NCBI GenBank assembly: GCA_018857735.1
Contig: JABMCL010001683.1
Location: 666,001 to 730,000 of the forward strand
Reading direction: 5' to 3'
Length of the DNA stretch: 64,000 nucleotides
Origin: Alviniconcha marisindica
Lineage: Eukaryota > Mollusca > Gastropoda > Provannidae
Every line of letters starts with the position of its first letter. Positions within the stretch are counted from its first letter, which is position 1. Both the position numbers and the translations under genes were made by a program. Positions 53,178 through 61,353 of this stretch are shown piece after piece. The notes beneath the pieces are model-generated. The model saw only the letters and a program-made list of their open reading frames with translations, was not told the DNA's origin and ran no database searches.

Positions 53178-56100
53178 CCCAGCCCATCAAACTGCCCTCA
53201 CCATAACCCTGCCATTATCATCATCACCATCATCATCATCAGACCAAGCCCATCAAACTGCCCTCACCTTGACCCTGTCATTATCATCATCATCGCCATC
53301 ATCATCAGACCAAGCCCATCAAGCTGCCCTCACCTTGACCCTGTCCACGAAGAGAGGCTGCAGAAACTCCTGCCACACCAACAACGGTTTGCTGATCACC
53401 TTGGTGCACACCTGGCTCCACTCAGAACTGTCGCCACTCTGAAACACAAGGCATAATGTGTCATCATGCACACCTCAATATACACCTGGCTCCATTCAGA
53501 ACTGTCGCCACTCTGAAACACAAGGCATGATGTGTCATCATGCACACCTCAATATACACCTGGCTCCACTCACAACTGTCACCACTCTGAAACACAAGGC
53601 ATGATGTGTCATCATGCACACCTCAATATACACCTGGCTCCACTCACAACTGTCGCCACTCTGAAACACAAGGCATAATGTGTCATCATGCACACCTCAA
53701 TATACACCTGGCTCCACTCACAACTGTCACCACTCTGAAACACAAGGCATGATGTGTCATCATGCACACCTCAATATACACCTGGCTCCACTCACAACTG
53801 TCGCCACTCTGAAACACAAGGCATGATGTGTCATCATGCACACCTCAATATACACCTGGCTCCACTCACAACTGTCGCCACTCTGAAACACAAGGCATAA
53901 TGTGTCATCATGCACACCTCAATATACACCTGGCTCCACTCACAACTGTCACCACTCTGAAACACAAGGCATAATGTGTCATCATGCACACCTCAATATA
54001 CACCTGGCTCCACTCACAACTGTCACCACTCTGAAACACAATGTATATCGTGTCATCATGCACCAGGAATACGCACCATTGCAAGCAACCGCTACTGATA
54101 CCTCACAGACCTCGTCCTTGTAAAACCATCACAACACTCTTCAGCAAGTAAAGCGATACTTTGGCACTTTCTCAACCAATTCTTTTCCGTTTCACTTCAT
54201 TCTCAATGAAAATAATTTCCACACGGTTCACAGAAAAATGGCAAACCCTTGTACTTTCCAGTGGAAATACAAGCCTCACTTCAAACTGCCCAAGAATTCA
54301 GTGCTGTGACTACACAAAGCACAGTACAGAAACTGATGCTATGGTAGCGAGAGGTCATGAGACTTGACATGTGCCATCGAAAACCCGGAACTGGGCATAT
54401 TCTGAACCAACAAAGAAATGCACTGCAAAACATGTCTCGAAACATTTATGATTTTTTTTCTTCCCCACTTTGTATGCTGAAAATGTAAGCATACAAAATA
54501 CGCTCAATTCATATGAGTAAACAGGTCTCAATACAGTTGCCTCCCCTGAATGTGAAAGACTCATACAACATGGAAAGTTGTGAGTCTTACCAGGTTTGTA
54601 AACAAGGAATGTTTCTAAAACTACTGTTATATCATGTTCCTGAAGGCAGAAATATTTAACACCCCATTCCAGCATCATTCCACTGACTTTTCTATGACTC
54701 TTGTAGTTTGATAAACATGCAAAAGCACAAAGATTGTCTATTCTACATAATGCAAACCTCAGCACAAAGGTTGTCTATTCTACACAATGCAAACCTCAGC
54801 ACAAAGATTGTCTATTCTACACAATGCAAACCTCAGCACAAAGAATGTTTATTTGACATAATGCAAATCTCAGCACAAAGATTGTCTATTCTACACAATG
54901 CAAACCTCAGCACAAAGATTGTCTATTCTACACAATGCAAACCTCAGCACAAAGATTGTCTATTCTACACAATGCAAACCTCAGCACAAAGATTGTCTAT
55001 TCTACATAATGCAGACCTCAGTACCAGGTACTGCTATCACATTTACACTCACAAGTGTCTGACAAAACGCCAACACTACAATTTCCACCAGTCAGCCAAT
55101 GCAGACCTGAGAAAACAAAACTGTCAAATATAAAATCATTCAAAAGTACATACCTGCGCCACAATGTCCCAGACAGCGTCTCTGATGTCTGCCAGACGCT
55201 TGACAGAGTTGACGTAGTTCAAGAGTTTCCCAACCCCTGACCTCACATCCTGCAGACACCTGTTTACACATAGGGCAAAAAGAATAATCATGTAACAACC
55301 CTGACCTCACATCCTGCACACACACAGGGCAAAAAGATAACTGTACTTACCTCACATGCAGACACCTGTTCCAAGCAAAAAGAATTCAATCATGCTACTT
55401 GAAACCTACACAACAAAAGAATAATCAGTACCCTGACCTACATCCTGCACACACCTGTTTACACATAGGGCAAAAAGAATAATCATGTCCCGACCCCTGA
55501 CCTCACATCCTGCAGACACCTGTTTACACATAGGGCAAAAAGAATAATCATGTAACAACCCTGACCTCACATCCTGCACACACACATAGGGCAAAAAGAA
55601 TAATCATGTACTGACCCCTGACCTCACATCCTGCAGACACCTGTTTACACATAGGGCAAAAAGAATAATCATGTCCTGACCCCTGACCTCACATCCTGCA
55701 CACACCTGTTTACACATAGGGCAAAAAGAATAATCATGTGTTGCAATGAAACAGAAACACTTAAACAGAAATAAGTACTCTGTCACTTCTGTACCACATT
55801 CATTCATTAAAAAAATTAAATGTTTTGCACGTAATTGAACAAAATGTCTGCATTTATCTCCCTCAAACAAACAACAACAACAAAAGAGTATCACTTCACA
55901 TCTTTCAACAACAACAACAACAACAAAAGAGTATCACTTCACATCTTTCAACAAACGACAACAACAAAAGAGTATCACTTCACATCTTTCAACAAACAAC
56001 AGTTGAAACTGAGCGAACACAGTGCAAACCTACAACAGCAGACATGTTTAGGAAACAAATGTGGCAAAAGAAGTGTGCACTACATCTACATCCTACATAT

Positions 56101-59100
56101 ACATACGTGTTGATCCACTGCTGGCAGCTGTCTTGGAGACTGTCCACCGCTATGGCAACCACAGCTGTCCGCAGGGATGGCCTGAACTCTGCACACACCA
56201 ACACATCTCTGTCACACCAACGGTCACCTCTGTCACACCAACAGTCATCTCTGTCACACCAACAGTCACCTCTGTCACACCAAGACAACTCTGTCACACC
56301 AACAGTCATCTCTGTCACACCAACAGTCACCTCTGTCACACCAAGACGCCAACAGACTCTGTCACACCAACAGTCATCTCTGTCACACCAACACTCGTCA
56401 CACAACAACTCTGTCACACCAACAGTCACCTCTGTCACACCAAGACAACTCTGTCACACCAACAGTCATCTCTGTCGACAACCCAACAGTCACCTCTGTC
56501 ACACCAACAGTCACTCTGTCACACCAACAGTCATCTCTGTCACCAGCACTCTGTCACACCAACAGTCACCTCTGTCACACCAACAGTCATCTCTGTCACA
56601 CCAACAGTCATCTCTGTCACACCAACAGTCATCTCTGTCACACCAACAGTCACCTCTGTCACACCAAGACAACTCTGTCACACCAACAGTCATCTCTGTC
56701 ACACCAACAGTCACCTCTGTCACACCAAGACAACTCTGTCACACCAACAGTCATCTCTGTCACACCAAGACAACTCTGTCACCCAACATCTCTGTCACAC
56801 CAACAGTCATCTCTGTCACACCAACAGTCATCTCTGCACACCAACAGTCATCTCTGTCACACCACACATGTCACATCTCTGTCACACCAACAGTCTCTTG
56901 TCACACCCAAGACAATCTTGTCACACCAACATCATCTCTGTCACACCCAGACATACTCTGTCACACCAACAGTCATCTCTGTCCCCGTTTTCACACCAAG
57001 ACAACTCTGTCACACCAATAGTCTTCTGTCACCCACAGTCATCTCTGTCACCCAAACAGCTCTGTACACCACAGTGCACCTCTGTTGTATCACCCACAAT
57101 GGCTCTGTATCACCACACATGCTCTGTATCACCCACAATGGCTTTGTATCACCCACAAGTGGCTTGGTATCTGCCCAATGGGTTTCTGATCACCAAAGTG
57201 GCCGTTTGTATCACCCACAGTGGTGTTTGTATCACCCACAATGGCTCTGTATCACCCACAATGGCTTTGTATCACCCACAATGGCTCTGTTTGTATCACC
57301 CACAGTGGCTCTGTTTGTATCACCCACAATGGTTTGTATCACCCACATGTTTGTATCACCCACAGTGGCTCTGTTTGTATCACCCACAGTGGCTCTGTTT
57401 GTATCACCCACAATGGCTCTGGTATCACCCACATGGCTCTGTTTGTATCACCCACAATGGTCGTATCACCCACAATGGTCTTTGTATCACCCACATGGCT
57501 CTGTTTGTATCACCCACAATGGCTCTGTTTGTATCACCCACAATGGCTCTGTTTGTATCACCCACAGTGGCTCTGTTTGTATCACCCACAGTGGCTCTGT
57601 TTGTATCACCCACAGTGGCTCTGTTTGTATCACCCACAATGGCTCTGTATCACCCACAATGGTCTGTTTGTATCACCCACAATGGCTCTGTTTGTATCAC
57701 CACAATGGTTCGTTTGTATCACCCACATGGCTCTGTTTGTATCACCCACAATGGTCTGTATCACCCACAATGGCTCTGTTTGTATCACCCACAATGGCTC
57801 TGTTTGTATCACCACAATGGTTCTGTTTGTATCACCCACAATGGCTCTGTTTGTATCACCCACAATGGTTCTCTTGTATCACACACAATGGCTCTATTTG
57901 TATCACCCACAATGGTTCTCTTGTATCACACACAATGGTTCTGTTTGTATCACCCACAGTGGTTCTGTTTGTATCACCCACACTGGTTCTGTTTGCATCA
58001 CCCACAATGGTTCTGTTTGTATCACCCACAATGGCTCTGTTTGTATCACTCACAATGGTTCTCTTGTATCACCCACAATGGCTCTATTTGTATCACCCAC
58101 AATGGCTCTGCTTGTATCACCCAGAACGGTTCTGTTTGCATCACCCACAACGGTTCTCTTGCATCACCCAGAATGGTTGTGTTTGCATCACCTAGAATAG
58201 TTTGGTACCTGTGTCAGCATGGCTGTTTTTGTATCACCAAGCATCATCCTGTTTTTGTATCACACTTGTTTGTTATGTTATTCCATGAAATCCAACTGTC
58301 TCCAAAAACTTCAGTGTGGATGAAAGTGACACACAAAAATAAACTAATAAATGACAGACTAGATAAAAATAAAAAATAAATAGAAGAAAGGAACAAAAGA
58401 AAAGGAAGGAAACCACAGCAAGCCTTACCTTTGACAGACTTGGGAAGACATTTTGCTGACAGGGAGCCTTGAATGTCCTCCAGACCAAAGGCTGCAACAC
58501 ACAGCTGATTGCAACACTGACAGCTGATTGCAACACTGAAGGCTGATTGCAACACCCACAGTGGATTGTAACACTGAAGGCTGATTGCAACACCCACAGT
58601 GGATTGTAACACTGACAGCTGATTGCAACACCCACAGTGGATTGTAACACTGAAGGCTGATTGCAACACCCACAGTGGATTGTAACACTGAAGGCTGATT
58701 GCAACACCCACAGTGGATTGTAACACTGACAGCTGATTGCAACACCCACAGTGGATTGTAACACTGAAGGCTGATTGCAACACCCACAGTGGATTGTAAC
58801 ACTGATGGCTGATTGCAACACCCACAGTGGATTGTAACACTGAAGGCTGATTGCAACACCCACAGTGGATTGTAACACTGACAGCTGATTGCAACACCCA
58901 CAGTGGATTGTAACACTGAAGGCTGATTGCAACACCCACAGTGGTTTGTAACACTGAAGGCTGATTGCAACACCCACAGTGGATTGTAACACTGAAGGCT
59001 GATTCACAAAGCTGATGCAACACCCACAGTGGATTGTAACACTGACAGCTGATTGCAACACCCACAGTGGATTGTAACACTGAAGCTGATTGCAACACCC

Positions 59101-61279
59101 ACAGTGGATTGTAACACTGAAGGCTGATTGCAACACCCACAGTGGATTGTAACACTGACAGCTGATTGCAACACCCACAGTGGATTGTAACACTGACAGC
59201 TGATTGCAACACCCACAGTGGATTGTAACACTGAAGGCTGATTGCAACACCCACAGTGGATTGTAACACTGAAGGCTGATTGCAACACCCACAGTGGATT
59301 TAACACTGAAGCTGATTGCAACATGACAGCTGATTGCAACACCCACAGTGGATTGTAACACTGACAGCTGATTGCAACACCCACAGTGGATTGTGACATA
59401 TCACTGACAGCTGATTGCAACACCCACAGTGGATTGTAACACTGACAGCTGATTGCAACACTGAAGCTGATTGCAACACCCACAGCGGATTGTAACACTG
59501 ACAGCTGATTGCAACACCCACAGTGGATTGTAACACTGACAGCTGATTGCAACACCCACAGTGGATTGTAACACTGACAGCTGATTGCAACACCCACAGT
59601 GGATTGTAACACTGACAGCTGATTGCAACACTGAAGGCTGATTGCAACACCCACAGTGGATTGTAACACTGACAGCTGATTGCAACACTGAAGGCTGATT
59701 GCAACACCAACAGCTGATTGTAACACTGACAGCTGATTGCAACACCAACAGCTGATTGCAACACTGAAGGCTGATTGCAACACCAACAGCTGATTGCAAC
59801 ACCAACAGCTGATGGCAACATCAACAGCTGATGGCAACACTGACAGCTGATTGCAACACCAACAGCTGATGGCAACACTGACAGCTGATTGCAACACCAA
59901 CAGCTGATGGCAACACTGACAGCTGATTGCAACACCAACAGCTGATTGCAACATCAACAGCTGATGGCAACACCGACAGCTGATTGCAACACCAACAGCT
60001 GATGGCAACACTGACAGCTGATGGCAACACTGACAGCTGATTGCACCACAAGTCAGTCAGACAGCTGGCTGCAAACCCTCAAGTCAGTGACAGCTCCAGT
60101 GCCCATGAAACTGCTCTGCCTCATGACCATGCAGTCACTGAATCAGTTCCCCTTCCTAGTCTGCACATGGCACTCAACTTACGCACTTCCTAACTGTACT
60201 GTGATCAAAGCAGTCTTTGTAACATTTGGTGTGTGTTCTTTAACTTTGAAATTCTGCAGTGAGCAGGGCATTCCTTTGCAATGCTTAAATGTGTCCACTG
60301 ACTTTTGAAAATGTATGATCACATTTTTTTCATTTTTTATAAATAATTTAAAAAAAACATTTTGTATCAGTTCACAAACCATTAAAACCAAAGGTTGTTT
60401 TACCGTTATTGTTGATTTTACAATTCTGTGTGTGTGTTTCTTTGCATGTACAGTGATACAAGTTAGTTTTGATTGTTGTCATTTGTGCGTTTGACTGACC
60501 TCTGTTCAGTGTGTCACAGCTCACAACGCTGTTCAGAGTTTTCAGCAACAAGTTGCAGCAATCTGAAACACAGCAACAAATCGTCAAACACAAAAGGCTC
60601 ATCACTCTCTTTTTCTCACTCACTGAGACAAAAATGGCAACTACAATACTTGACTGTACACTTTTCATGCGATGGATGTGCAGACTGTGAATGGATTTGA
60701 AAGGAGAAACAAAAATTCACCGTCTTTCAAAGACCTCAGTTAAATTATTATCTTTCACAGACTGTCAAGGCCACACAAATGGCTGACCATTCCCCACTTT
60801 CAGACTGTCAAAGCCACACAAACGGCTGACCATTCCCCAAACATTCAGACTGTCAAGGCCACAAAAACGGCTGACCATTCCCCAAACATTCAGACTGTCA
60901 AGGCCACAAAAATGGCTGACCATTCCCCACTTTCAGACTGTCAGTGCCACACTAATGGCTGACCATTCCCCAAACATTCCGAGGCCACCAAAGCCCACAG
61001 GAATCCTGACTGATGCTCTCATCACTTCGATTGGCACCTTGCTCCTCTGGCTGTGAGCCGGGGTTGTAGAAAACAGCATGTATCTGGTGTATGGTAGAGG
61101 TCAGGAGGCGCACCACACCACAGACCTGCTCTTTAACGTTGCCCTGTTGACCCCATTGTAACACCTGCTGCAGCGCTGTCTGCAAATCAACGTAACAACA
61201 AGACACCATGTAGGTTTTATAACGCCATCAGGTACTCCGCATCTGTTTCCTCATTCAACTTGTTATTAGCTCTGGATAT

Positions 61280-61353
<74 letters not shown>

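Noticed and set aside
56061..58379. 772-codon open frame over the SVTPTVIS and ITHNGSVC repeats
   Set aside because: It spans two 20-24-bp minisatellites and runs opposite to COG1; its start overlaps the antisense of a genuine COG1 exon.
58244..60011. Minus-strand frames of 340-360 codons ([16 protein letters not shown] repeats)
   Set aside because: The 38-bp array is open in several frames; only its last part (58429-58491) is a real COG1 exon with its own acceptor.
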